Shown here one piece after another: positions 56,681-64,000 of a stretch of 64,000 nt of DNA (position 1 is the stretch's first letter; each line of letters starts with the position of its first letter). The DNA is taken from NCBI GenBank assembly GCA_038523925.1, contig JBCBIY010000004.1:186001-250000 (forward strand). Direction: 5' to 3'. Source of the DNA: JBCBWG01 sp038523925 (GTDB lineage Bacteria; Pseudomonadota; Alphaproteobacteria; Rhizobiales; Hyphomicrobiaceae). The notes beneath the pieces are model-generated. The model made no database searches. It saw nothing but the letters and a program-made list of their open reading frames with translations, and had not been told where the DNA came from. Made by a program: the position numbers and the translations under genes.

Positions 56681-58003
56681 GTGGCCGAAAGCCATCACGC
56701 CGCCCCGCCGTCCTTCGTCGCCAAAACCAACGATCGCATCTTCTACGGCTGGATCATCGTCGCGGTCGCGAGCTTCGGCGTGTTCTCAAGCGGCCCCGGC
56801 CAGTCGCATACATTCTCCGCGTTCAACGAACCGATCGCCCGCGACCTCGGCATCACCAGCACGACGCTTTCGCTTGCCTACGCACTGGCAACGCTCGGCG
56901 CGGCGTTCGCGCTCCCTTACATGGGCCGGCTGGTCGACCGCTTCGGTCCGCGCACGATGCTGTTTGCGATCGTCAGCACGCTCGGCCTCGCATGTCTGTT
57001 CTTCGGCGCAGCAGCAAACTTTCTCTGGCTCGCGCTCGGCTTCGGCTTCCTGCGCTTCTTTGGCCAGGGCTCGTTGATGCTCGCGTGCGCCAATCTTGTC
57101 TCGCAATGGTTCTCGCGGTCGCGTGGGCTTGCGATGAGCCTGATGGCGCTTGGCTTCGGGCTCTCGATGGCGATCCATCCGCCGCTTTCGCACTTTTTGA
57201 TCGAGTCGTTTGGCTGGCGGACGGCCTGGGTCATTCTGGGCGTCATCACTTGGGCGACCATGCTGCCTGCGATTTTCTTCCTGGTGCACAACACGCCCGA
57301 GTCAGTCGGCCTGCGCCCGGACGGCGATGCGGCCCCGAAGCCTGATGAGCGCACCACCGCCGAAGGCGAACCCATGCCAGAGGTCCGCGACGAAATCGCG
57401 GGGCTCACGCTCAACGAGGCACTGAAAACGCCGACCTTCTACATCCTCGCAGCCGGCTGGTGTCTCATCGCGATGCTGGTGACGACGCTGCACTTTCATC
57501 AGGTCAAGATCCTGACCACACAGGGGCTTTCGGCCGAACTCGCCGCGTCGATCTTCACGATCTCGGCGGTCACCATGGTCGCGATGATGCCCGTCGTCGG
57601 GCGCATCTTCGATACGGTCAAGACGCGTTACGTCGTGGCGGTGGCACTGTTCGTGACGGCTGCATCGCTGACTGCGATCACGTTCGCGACGAGCCTTGTG
57701 CCGGCGATCGTTTACGCGGTGATCTTCGGGCTCAACAATGCGCTCTCAATGACGATGTTCGGGTACATCTGGCCGCGCTACTTCGGGCGGAAGCACTTGG
57801 GCAGCGTGCAGGGCACCGGCCAGCTCGTCGGCGTCGTTGGCGCATCGATCGGGCCGCTGCCGGTTGGCCTTGCCTACGACATGGTCGGTTCGGCGACCGG
57901 AACGCTTGTGGGTCTCGCGCTTCTCCCGGCGGCCGTCGCGATCGTCACGATGTTTGCGCTCAAGACGCCGGAGGGCATTCTCGAAAACGAGAAGCTTGAG
58001 TAG
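56681..58003 (+). CDS. MFS transporter (oxalate/formate or monocarboxylate type)
   Basis: A GTG at 56681 after CGGAG gives 440 residues; a start 27 bp upstream is possible. Twelve helices are visible, with the first at about 22-42 (RIFYGWIIVAVASFGVFSSG), the MFS loop 2-3 motif in YMGRLVDRFGPRTMLFAIVS and a central cytosolic loop (about 195-240, DGDAAPKPDERTTAEGEPMP). The FYGW start and FSAFNEPIARDLGITSTTLS resemble the OFA/monocarboxylate branch. Substrate unknown. It follows the gene-poor tract and converges on the FrhB-like gene. Confidence 0.85.
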   Translation: MAESHHAAPPSFVAKTNDRIFYGWIIVAVASFGVFSSGPGQSHTFSAFNEPIARDLGITSTTLSLAYALATLGAAFALPYMGRLVDRFGPRTMLFAIVSTLGLACLFFGAAANFLWLALGFGFLRFFGQGSLMLACANLVSQWFSRSRGLAMSLMALGFGLSMAIHPPLSHFLIESFGWRTAWVILGVITWATMLPAIFFLVHNTPESVGLRPDGDAAPKPDERTTAEGEPMPEVRDEIAGLTLNEALKTPTFYILAAGWCLIAMLVTTLHFHQVKILTTQGLSAELAASIFTISAVTMVAMMPVVGRIFDTVKTRYVVAVALFVTAASLTAITFATSLVPAIVYAVIFGLNNALSMTMFGYIWPRYFGRKHLGSVQGTGQLVGVVGASIGPLPVGLAYDMVGSATGTLVGLALLPAAVAIVTMFALKTPEGILENEKLE

Positions 58004-58059
58004 CGCTCGCGGCTTCACGCAGGATCAGGCGAGGTGCGCGAACGCGGACCTGACGTCAT

Positions 58060-59328
58060 CTAGCGCGGCGGCGGCTCCGTCTTCGTCTCTTGGCTTTCGG
58101 TCTCAGCACGCTCGTCTTTGTCAGGCGACAGGCCATAGCGGGCGGCCGCGCGCCAGACGTGCGGCGGGATCATATTGCGCATCTTGGCAGGCGTGTTCCG
58201 GCGCAGATGCAGCACCGTTTCAATCGCCTTCATCTCGACGCGGGCGCGCGCAAACTCCAGCCCCTTCGGCCCGACGATGGGCATGAGGCGTCCAACGATC
58301 GGGCGCAGCCACTTCGGCATCCGCCGCAGCGGCAGCCCACCCGCCGCGCGCTCGGTGTTGGCCAGAAAGCCTGTGACCGCGCCGGTGCGCTTGCCCTTTG
58401 ACGCCGGAGTGGTGAGCACGAGTTCATCTCGGACAAGGTCAAGCAGCTCACGGCCGCGCGCGTTGCGCACAATGAGCCATTGCTCGCCGGAGCCGCCCAT
58501 GTAGCCGACGGTGATATCGGCGAGCGCGTTCGTGTAGTCGACGCACGTGCGGCAGGTCAGCGGGAAGAAGTCGCCCGGCAGATCCGCGATCGGCAGCATC
58601 AGAAACGGGATGTCGCGGCGCTTGCCGTCGGCGAAGCGCAGTTCGACGTGATAGTCGGCGCGGAACTCAAGATACGTGACGTCCTGCGGGCGATCTGTCA
58701 GGCGCGCGAGAAAGCCGTGAAAGTTCTCGGTCGTGGTGTTGTCGGAACAGGGCGTGCCGATGACGTAGAGCGCATCGAGGCCGAGTTCGTGTTCAAGCGC
58801 GCGAGCGGCATAGACCTGACACGGGATGCCGACCATCGCGATCCGCGAGTGACCTGCGGCGACCGCCGGTTCGATGAGCGCGGTTAGAGGCGCATACCCC
58901 ATCCGCATGCCGCGGCACTGTGCGAGCGCTTGCGGCTTGGTGACGATGACCGGCATCGGCCGCCAGGCATCGTCGGGATGCGGCGCGACACAGAGCACGG
59001 CATCAACCGCGCCGGTTTCGAGCAGCCGCTCGGCGATACGGGTCGTGATGCCGGTCCACTGGGCGCCTGCGCGCGCTGGCGTCAGACGGGCCTGCCACAT
59101 CTCGAGGACGCAGCCGAACAACGCCTCGTCGCTGTCTTCGCTGGCGACATCGCGCGCGCGCCCGTGAATGCGGTGTTCCGCGCTCGTATAGTCCGGCTTG
59201 ATGAACTGGCAGGCGCGGCCACAACGACCCGGATCGTCCGTTCGTGAGATACCGCAGTCCGTGCACAGCGTCCGCGGCGGACCGTCCGGCAGCTCAAGCC
59301 GCCAGATGCCGTCGCCGATCGGGATCAC
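58060..59328 (-). CDS. FrhB/BciB-like iron-sulfur flavoprotein
   Basis: The 422-residue protein belongs to the coenzyme F420 hydrogenase beta-subunit family (N- and C-terminal FrhB/FdhB domains). An N-terminal cysteine cluster (LCTDCGISRTDDPGRCGRAC) can hold a 4Fe-4S centre; further conserved cysteines lie in MVGIPCQVYAARALE, VIGTPCSDNTTTENF and FPLTCRTCVDYTNALADITV. In alphaproteobacteria this architecture is found in BciB, the ferredoxin-dependent 8-vinyl reductase of (bacterio)chlorophyll synthesis, and in uncharacterised relatives. No pigment or F420 genes are nearby, so a redox role of unknown substrate is the safe statement. It lies 37 bp upstream of the leuD stop side, same strand. Confidence 0.8.
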   Translation of the reverse strand: MIPIGDGIWRLELPDGPPRTLCTDCGISRTDDPGRCGRACQFIKPDYTSAEHRIHGRARDVASEDSDEALFGCVLEMWQARLTPARAGAQWTGITTRIAERLLETGAVDAVLCVAPHPDDAWRPMPVIVTKPQALAQCRGMRMGYAPLTALIEPAVAAGHSRIAMVGIPCQVYAARALEHELGLDALYVIGTPCSDNTTTENFHGFLARLTDRPQDVTYLEFRADYHVELRFADGKRRDIPFLMLPIADLPGDFFPLTCRTCVDYTNALADITVGYMGGSGEQWLIVRNARGRELLDLVRDELVLTTPASKGKRTGAVTGFLANTERAAGGLPLRRMPKWLRPIVGRLMPIVGPKGLEFARARVEMKAIETVLHLRRNTPAKMRNMIPPHVWRAAARYGLSPDKDERAETESQETKTEPPPR

Positions 59329-59365
59329 GTGAGCCTGATCGCGGTCGCGCGGTGCGGTATCGGCA

Positions 59366-59971
59366 TCAGAGCCAGGGGCGCGCCGCTCCCGCTTTCTCTT
59401 CGTAGGCGTCGATCGACTTGTCCTTCTGCATCGTCAGGCCGATGTCATCGAGGCCGTCGATGAGACACTGCTTTCGGAACGGGTCGATCTCAAAAGAGAG
59501 GGTGCCGCCGTCGGGGCCCTTGATCTCCTGGTTCTCAAGATCGACGGTCACCGTTGCGTTTGCGCCGCGCGCCGCGTCATCCATCAGCTTGTCGATGTCT
59601 TCCTGCGGCAGCGTGATCGGCAGAATGCCGTTCTTGAAGCAGTTATTGTAGAAGATGTCGGCGAAGGACGTGGCGATCACGCACTTGATGCCGAAGTCCT
59701 TCAGGGCCCAGGGCGCGTGCTCGCGGCTTGACCCGCAGCCGAAGTTCTCGCCTGTGACGAGGATTTCCGCGCCACGGTAAGCCGGCTGGTTGAGGACGAA
59801 GTCTGGGTTCTCTTTGCCGTCGTCGTCGTAGCGCAGCTCAAAGAACAGCGACTTGCCAAGGCCCGTCCGCTTGATCGTCTTGAGGAACTGCTTTGGGATG
59901 ATCGCATCGGTATCGATGTTGATCATCGGCAGAGGCGCCGCGACGCTCGTCAGTTTCGTAAACTTGTCCAT
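59366..59971 (-). CDS. leuD: 3-isopropylmalate dehydratase small subunit
   Basis: The 201-residue protein is LeuD: INIDTDAIIPKQFLKTIKRT near residue 18, FELRYDDDGKENPDFVLNQP, the conserved loop TGENFGCGSSREHAPWALKD with substrate-binding residues, and ATSFADIFYNNCFKNGILPI. With LeuC it isomerises 2- to 3-isopropylmalate. leuC is not in the window; leuB lies 38 kb to the left, so leucine genes are scattered. The FrhB-like gene follows 37 bp downstream on the same strand. Confidence 0.96.
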   Translation of the reverse strand: MDKFTKLTSVAAPLPMINIDTDAIIPKQFLKTIKRTGLGKSLFFELRYDDDGKENPDFVLNQPAYRGAEILVTGENFGCGSSREHAPWALKDFGIKCVIATSFADIFYNNCFKNGILPITLPQEDIDKLMDDAARGANATVTVDLENQEIKGPDGGTLSFEIDPFRKQCLIDGLDDIGLTMQKDKSIDAYEEKAGAARPWL

Positions 59972-60085
59972 CGCACACCTCCATGGCCACCGGCGGTTGG
60001 CCGGCCAGCTTCGTTGCCCAGTTGGTAGCCGATGGTGCGGGCGAGGCCAAGGTGCCCAGGCGCGCCCAACGCCACGCGCCGGCGC

Positions 60086-60601
60086 TCAGTAGACCTTCTT
60101 GTCCGCGTAGCACTTGCGCATGATCTCGCAGCGCTCCTTGCCGGGCAGATGCATAAAGCTGCTCGGCGCCGGGCTGATGAACGTGCAAACCTGGTTGAGC
60201 CCCGCGAGCGTCAGCCAGCCCTGGCGGCGGCCACGCTGCACAGCAAAGCAGTCCGCGCGCGATTCATCCGGCCCGCGAAACTGGTGTCCGCACTCGTGCG
60301 CGTAGATCCAGAGTTTCACCGGCGTTGGCACACGGGCGAGAAGGCGGGGATTGAGAATGACGAAGCCCGGAAACGCCGCGCCGTAGTCGTCGAGCTTGCT
60401 GTCGAGCACCGTTGGACGCTGACCGCAGATCAGGCGCTGATTGTCGATGACGAGCTTGCCCGGTGGGATTACCTGCGCGCCGACGTAGCTTGCGTAGGTC
60501 TCAGCCGTCGGCGTCTCAGAGCGGACCCCGGTCGTCACGATCGCGAAGCTCACAAGCGCCGTGAGCGCAATGATCGTGCAGTTGATGCGATAAAACGGCA
60601 T
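60086..60601 (-). CDS. Small secreted protein with a zincin HExxH motif
   Basis: Starting at the ATG at 60601 (MPFYRINCTIIALTALVSFA) gives 171 residues with a signal peptide. Mature features: LIDNQRLICG-type loop (KLVIDNQRLICGQRP), AAFPGFVILNPRLLARVPTP, and the metal-binding VKLWIYAHECGHQFRGPDES, followed by RADCFAVQRGRRQGWLTLAG where Asp or Glu could be the third ligand. Five cysteines suggest disulfides. It resembles small M48/M78-independent zincin-like proteins but lacks further domains. Periplasmic metallopeptidase activity is plausible and untested. It has its own 228-bp upstream gap. Confidence 0.72.
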   Translation of the reverse strand: MPFYRINCTIIALTALVSFAIVTTGVRSETPTAETYASYVGAQVIPPGKLVIDNQRLICGQRPTVLDSKLDDYGAAFPGFVILNPRLLARVPTPVKLWIYAHECGHQFRGPDESRADCFAVQRGRRQGWLTLAGLNQVCTFISPAPSSFMHLPGKERCEIMRKCYADKKVY

Positions 60602-60829
60602 GCGCGGTGCGGCCCTCGGGGGTGGTCTGATCGCTGCGTGGGTGCCTGGGGCATAGCGATCGAGGCGGTCGGATATGGCTACCCGAGTTCCGGTTAAGCT
60701 GCCAAGCGGGTGCGGCCAGACTTGGCTCGAATCCGGCCGTGAGCGGGGCAAAGCGGCGCATGCGCTGTGGACTGTTTTTGCGCATCGTTTGGCGGGATTT
60801 GCAGTCTGCTGGCGGTGCCGTGAGCCTTG

Positions 60830-61630
60830 TTAAACGGGCCGCTCGGCGACGAGCACAAGTTCCGTAAGGGTAAACGCGATGTCGGAGCCCTCCGACACGG
60901 GGCGGATGAAAGCGGCCAGTGGCGAGGCCTCATCAGAGATTTGTGATCTCAGCTCCGCTTCGATGTCCGGTGCAACGGACATCGTGCTGCACCAGCGCTT
61001 GAAGCTCATCGGCTTGTCGAGGTGTTCGGTCCTGCGAATGACCAGCCCGGCCGCTTCGACGAGGTCAATCCATTCGCCGTGGGTCAACGCGCGTCCGTGG
61101 CTCGGATCGCGGCGCTTCTCGAAAGCGTTGTAGGCCTGCGCCGACGCGACCTGGTCTTCCGGAGATAGGCCGGGGTTGGTGGCGTTATCCGGCGAGAGGT
61201 TGTCGACGAGGCCGAACGTGCCGCCGGGCTTCAAGACACGCGCAGCCTCGGCGACGAATGCCTTTGGCGAAGGGAAGTGGTGCGGTGCGATCCGGCAGGT
61301 GACGAGATCGAACGTGGCGTCATCAAACGGCAGGTTTTCGGCGTCGGCCTCTGCAAACGAGATGTTTGTGATGCCTTTCTTTGCCGCCAGCACCTTTGCC
61401 TCGGCGAGCATCTCCGGCGTGATGTCGCTCGCGGTGACGTGTTTCACGTGTGGCGCAAGGGCGAGCGCCGTGTGCCCGGCAGCCGTCGCCACATCAAGTG
61501 CCGCCCAGTTCGGCTTTGGCGCGACCGCCTCAACAAGCCGCGCAAGCGAGTGTCCTTTGGCGTGCACGGGTGATGAGACGTAATTCCGCGCGTTCGCGCC
61601 GAACTGCTGCTGCACGAGATCTTTGGTCAT
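60830..61630 (-). CDS. Class I SAM-dependent methyltransferase
   Basis: The 266-residue protein has the UbiE-like fold: WAALDVATAAGHTALALAPH near residue 42 (motif I; the usual GxGxG is altered to ATAAG), VTASDITPEMLAEAKVLAAK, ISFAEADAENLPFDDATFDL and ARVLKPGGTFGLVDNLSPDN. The N-terminus MTKDLVQQQFGANARNYVSS is typical of this branch. Substrate unknown. Its ATG overlaps the stop of the upstream Bcr-type exporter (ATGA), so methylation and export may be linked. No terminator was seen after it. Confidence 0.88.
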   Translation of the reverse strand: MTKDLVQQQFGANARNYVSSPVHAKGHSLARLVEAVAPKPNWAALDVATAAGHTALALAPHVKHVTASDITPEMLAEAKVLAAKKGITNISFAEADAENLPFDDATFDLVTCRIAPHHFPSPKAFVAEAARVLKPGGTFGLVDNLSPDNATNPGLSPEDQVASAQAYNAFEKRRDPSHGRALTHGEWIDLVEAAGLVIRRTEHLDKPMSFKRWCSTMSVAPDIEAELRSQISDEASPLAAFIRPVSEGSDIAFTLTELVLVAERPV

Positions 61631-62847
61631 TGTGTTGAGACCTCCGGCGCGTTGGTCTTGAGCTGCGCGAGCGCCATGAAAACCGCTGCAAGCATGGCGC
61701 TGAATAAAAAGCCGACGAACAGCGGCATCACGGTGCCGTCGAATGCCTGTCCGGTGATCGTGCCCCAGACGATGGAGACGAGCGTCGACACGAACGCGAT
61801 GACGGCTGCCGCGGACCCGGCAAGCCGGCCCATGGGTTCCATAGCGGCGGCGTTGAAGTTGCCAAAGAGGAAACCAAAGCTGCCGACGATGACGATCATG
61901 AGCGCGAAGAATAGCTCGAACGATACGCTGCGGCCTGGCCCCGCTGCGTACGTGAGCGCAACACCGACTGCGGCGGTCAATACAAACACCGCGATCGCGA
62001 TCGCGCAGACCTTGATCAGGCCAACGCGGCGGACGAGGGCTCCGTTGACGAACGATGCGCCACCGACGATCAGCGCGAGGACTGCGAAGTAGCCGGGAAA
62101 GGCTGCACCCCGCCCGTAGACGTCGCTGAAGATCTGCTGCGCTGACGTCAGGTAGCCAAAGAAGCCGCCGAAGATCAGGCCCTGCGCGATCGTGAAGGCA
62201 AGCGTCGTCCGGTTTGTAAGACAGAGCGCCATATCACGGCTGACACCGCGAACGGAAAGCGGCCGGCGCGCCGACGGTGGGTGCGTTTCCGGATAGCGCA
62301 ACGAGAACCATGTAAGCGCGACCAGCCCCATCACGAAGAAGACGGTGAAAATCATCCGCCAGCCTGCAAGCGCTTGAATCACCTGCCCGATGAATGGCGC
62401 GATGGCCGGGACGACGATGAAGACCGCCATGACGAACGACATGATCCGGGCCATCTGCGCACCGGCGTACTCGTCGCGGACGAGGGCATTCGAGACGACC
62501 CGCGGCCCGGCGGCACCGACGCCCTGCAAGGCGCGGCCTGCGAGCATGACGTTGAAGTCGTCGGAGATCGAGCAGATCACCGTGCCGACAAGGTAGATCA
62601 GCAGGCCGACGAGGATTGGGCCGCGCCGGCCGAAGCTATCGGAGACCGGCCCGTAGACGAGCTGACCAAGGCCGAGCCCGGCGACAAAAGCTGTCAGGAT
62701 GAGCTGCGCCGTGTTGGGATCGGGCAGCGTGTAGTCGGCCGCGATTGCAGGCAGCGCCGGCAGCATCGCGTCGATCGAAAGCGCAACGAGCGAGATCAGC
62801 ACGGCGAGGATCGCAATGCGCTCGGCAAGTATGGGTGGGCGTGACAC
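61627..62847 (-). CDS. Bcr/CflA-type MFS multidrug exporter
   Basis: A GTG at 62847 after CGGAG gives 406 residues. Twelve helices and drug:H+ antiporter motifs are visible: LISLVALSIDAMLPALPAIA (helix 1 with the Bcr DAMLPALP signature), GQLVYGPVSDSFGRRGPILV (motif A) and GRALQGVGAAGPRVVSNALV with the motif B arginine. It exports small lipophilic compounds. The stop codon overlaps the methyltransferase start. A 134-bp gap separates it from the OmpA gene upstream. Confidence 0.9.
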   Translation of the reverse strand: MSRPPILAERIAILAVLISLVALSIDAMLPALPAIAADYTLPDPNTAQLILTAFVAGLGLGQLVYGPVSDSFGRRGPILVGLLIYLVGTVICSISDDFNVMLAGRALQGVGAAGPRVVSNALVRDEYAGAQMARIMSFVMAVFIVVPAIAPFIGQVIQALAGWRMIFTVFFVMGLVALTWFSLRYPETHPPSARRPLSVRGVSRDMALCLTNRTTLAFTIAQGLIFGGFFGYLTSAQQIFSDVYGRGAAFPGYFAVLALIVGGASFVNGALVRRVGLIKVCAIAIAVFVLTAAVGVALTYAAGPGRSVSFELFFALMIVIVGSFGFLFGNFNAAAMEPMGRLAGSAAAVIAFVSTLVSIVWGTITGQAFDGTVMPLFVGFLFSAMLAAVFMALAQLKTNAPEVSTQ

Positions 62848-62981
62848 GAGGCGGGCTCCGGCGGGGCTGCGGGCGAACCTGCACGTCGCGCTCGCGTGCG
62901 GCAATGCCGGAACCGCGATCAGAGCTATGCGGCCGGGCGATGTCTACTGACGGTGAGCCTGCGCCCTGATCGCCGACCCCG

Positions 62982-64000
62982 TTAGCGGACCTTGAACTCG
63001 ATCCGCCGATTGCGGGAGCGGTTCTGCGGCGTGGTGTTCGGCAGCAGCGGGCGCGTTTCGCCAAAGCCCTTTGACGTCAGGCGATCACTTGCGACGCCGG
63101 CCTTCACCAGCGCGTTGGCGACGGCGGCCGCCCGCTGTTCAGACAGGCGCAGGTTGAACGCGTCGGATCCCGTTGCGTCGGTGTGGCCATCGATCGAGAG
63201 CGCCACGTTCGGGCAATCGCGCGCAATGCCGGCGATCTTTGCGATGGTGGCGCTGCTCGCGGAGCTGAGCTCAGCGCTTGATGAGCGGAACCGGATCGTC
63301 CCGTTGGCTGCTGCGTCGCGGACCTGGGTCAGGCAGGCTTCAGCCCGCGCGCGGACTTCTGCAGCCTTGCGCTCGGCCTCGGCCGCACGACGGGCCTCGG
63401 CCTCACGACGGGCACGGGCCGCCTCAGCACGCTGCCGTGCCTCCTCTTCCGCACGCCGCTTCGCTTCAGCGACGCGGCGGGCCTCTTCCTCAGCCTTGCG
63501 CTTGGCCTCAGCTTCCGCACGGAGGCGGTCTTCTTCAGCTTTGCGTTTTGCTTCCGCCTCAGCGACGCGGCGCGCCTCTTCTTCAGCCTTGCGCTTCGCT
63601 TCTGCTTCCGCACGGAGGCGGTCTTCTTCAGCTTTGCGTTTTGCTTCCGCCTCAGCGACGCGGCGCGCCTCTTCTTCAGCCTTGCGCTTCGCTTCAGCTT
63701 CCGCACGGAGGCGGTCTTCTTCAGCTTTGCGTTTTGCTTCCGCTTCAGCGACGCGGCGCGCCTCTTCTTCAGCCTTGCGCTTCGCTTCAGCTTCCGCACG
63801 GAGGCGGTCTTCTTCAGCTTTGCGTTCTGCTTCCGCCTCAGCGACGCGGCGCGCCTCTTCTTCAGCCTTGCGCTTCGCTTCAGCTTCCGCACGGAGGCGG
63901 TCTTCTTCAGCTTTGCGTTTTGCTTCCGCCTCAGCGACGCGGCGCGCCTCTTCTTCAGCCTTGCGCTTCGCTTCCGCTTCAGCGACGCGGCGCGCGTCTT
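62982..64000 (-). CDS. OmpA-family protein with a long coiled-coil region (5' part missing)
   Basis: Read leftward from the window edge, at least 339 residues end at a TAA at 62982. The C-terminal 110 residues are an OmpA peptidoglycan-binding domain: IRFRSSSAELSSASSATIAK, VALSIDGHTDATGSDAFNLR with the conserved Asp, LSEQRAAAVANALVKAGVAS and GFGETRPLLPNTTPQNRSRN with the conserved Arg. Everything upstream is Ala/Glu/Arg/Lys-rich coiled coil (AEAEAKRKAEEDRLRAEAEA), built from 31-residue repeats. It should span the periplasm and tether to peptidoglycan. The N-terminus and signal lie outside the window. Confidence 0.9.
   Translation of the reverse strand, partial: DARRVAEAEAKRKAEEEARRVAEAEAKRKAEEDRLRAEAEAKRKAEEEARRVAEAEAERKAEEDRLRAEAEAKRKAEEEARRVAEAEAKRKAEEDRLRAEAEAKRKAEEEARRVAEAEAKRKAEEDRLRAEAEAKRKAEEEARRVAEAEAKRKAEEDRLRAEAEAKRKAEEEARRVAEAKRRAEEEARQRAEAARARREAEARRAAEAERKAAEVRARAEACLTQVRDAAANGTIRFRSSSAELSSASSATIAKIAGIARDCPNVALSIDGHTDATGSDAFNLRLSEQRAAAVANALVKAGVASDRLTSKGFGETRPLLPNTTPQNRSRNRRIEFKVR
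63418..64000. repeat. Tandem 93-bp coding repeat
   Basis: The word GCTTCCGCACGGAGGCGGTC begins at 63511, 63604, 63697, 63790 and 63883, exactly 93 bp apart, and the repeat continues past the window. Each unit encodes 31 residues (variants of RKAEEDRLRAEAEAKRKAEE plus ARRVAEA). Units differ by a few silent changes, for example TTTGCGTTTTGC against TTTGCGTTCTGC, indicating recent expansion. Copy number is likely to vary between strains. Confidence 0.93.

Noticed and set aside
56030..56698. A 222-residue open frame on the minus strand in the gene-poor tract
   Set aside because: It has no ribosome-binding site or recognisable feature, and opposes the better-supported small gene at 56243.
63329..63892. 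A 187-residue Lys/Arg-rich repetitive reading frame on the minus strand
   Set aside because: It is an alternate frame of the 93-bp coiled-coil repeat; the OmpA frame carries the recognisable domain.
1..64000. CRISPR arrays, tRNA or rRNA genes, insertion sequences, prophage
   Set aside because: None seen by reading both strands; no repeat-spacer pattern, cloverleaf, transposase or integrase motif was found. A tRNAscan or ISfinder run would be decisive.

Overview
This window is a high-GC chromosomal segment of an alphaproteobacterium, most likely of the order Hyphomicrobiales (Rhizobiales). That placement rests on family content and gene order: two DUF2865 proteins, IalB-like and DUF1287 proteins, a phasin, a divergent fxsA / Tim44-like pair, the hemW-rdgB-rph cluster facing hrcA-grpE, and an ffh-rpsP-rimM group. 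Species was not determined. No rRNA, tRNA, CRISPR array, transposase or phage gene was found. Nearly all of the window is ordinary housekeeping chromosome; the main exception is a poorly coding tract at 55085-56680.

Layout, left half. 1-14.8 kb: fxsA (cut by the window edge) divergent from a Tim44-like / MltA / Smr operon; an IalB-like secreted protein and a SpoU methylase; a quinone reductase and an SDR; tandem DUF2865 proteins; phhB and thpR; a GDSL esterase divergent from a YbbA-YbbP export system; and a Bax-inhibitor-1 protein closed by a strong terminator. 14.8-29.1 kb: ppa-dapB-gpmA, a GNAT, a phasin with its own promoter and terminator, a PIF1/RecD-like helicase, leuB followed by a split thiamine-diphosphate decarboxylase pair, membrane proteins, glnK-amtB with a candidate sigma-54 promoter, and tesB divergent from a ubiH-type hydroxylase. 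29.1-29.6 kb holds two degenerate copies of a structured 0.23-kb repeat.

Layout, right half. 29.6-45.3 kb: ffh, two GNATs, rpsP and rimM in one transcription unit; two DUF1287 proteins; gluQ; an AlkA-like glycosylase; HNH nuclease; SDR; trmD with a DUF1330 gene; a LysR regulator divergent from a 57-residue protein; and hemW-rdgB-rph. 45.5-55.1 kb: the hrcA-grpE / dnaK / dnaJ chaperone block, with an FkbM methyltransferase between dnaK and dnaJ, a candidate heat-shock promoter before dnaK and alkB on the opposite strand; then an FMN reductase, pyrF, a YqaA protein and dsbB. 55.1-56.7 kb: a gene-poor tract with a LexA-type box, recurring GCGTTCAG octamers and three small candidate genes whose products end in AA. 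56.7-64 kb: an MFS carrier, an FrhB/BciB-like iron-sulfur flavoprotein, leuD, a small secreted zincin, a methyltransferase coupled to a Bcr-type exporter, and an OmpA protein with a 93-bp-repeat coiled coil that runs off the window.

The genes least explained by standard annotation are the 55-56.7 kb tract, the tandem DUF1287 and DUF2865 pairs, the thiamine-diphosphate enzyme pair next to leuB, the FrhB/BciB-like protein and the FkbM insertion between dnaK and dnaJ. Start codons were moved from the longest reading frame wherever a Shine-Dalgarno sequence, a signal peptide or family length argued for it; these choices are stated entry by entry.
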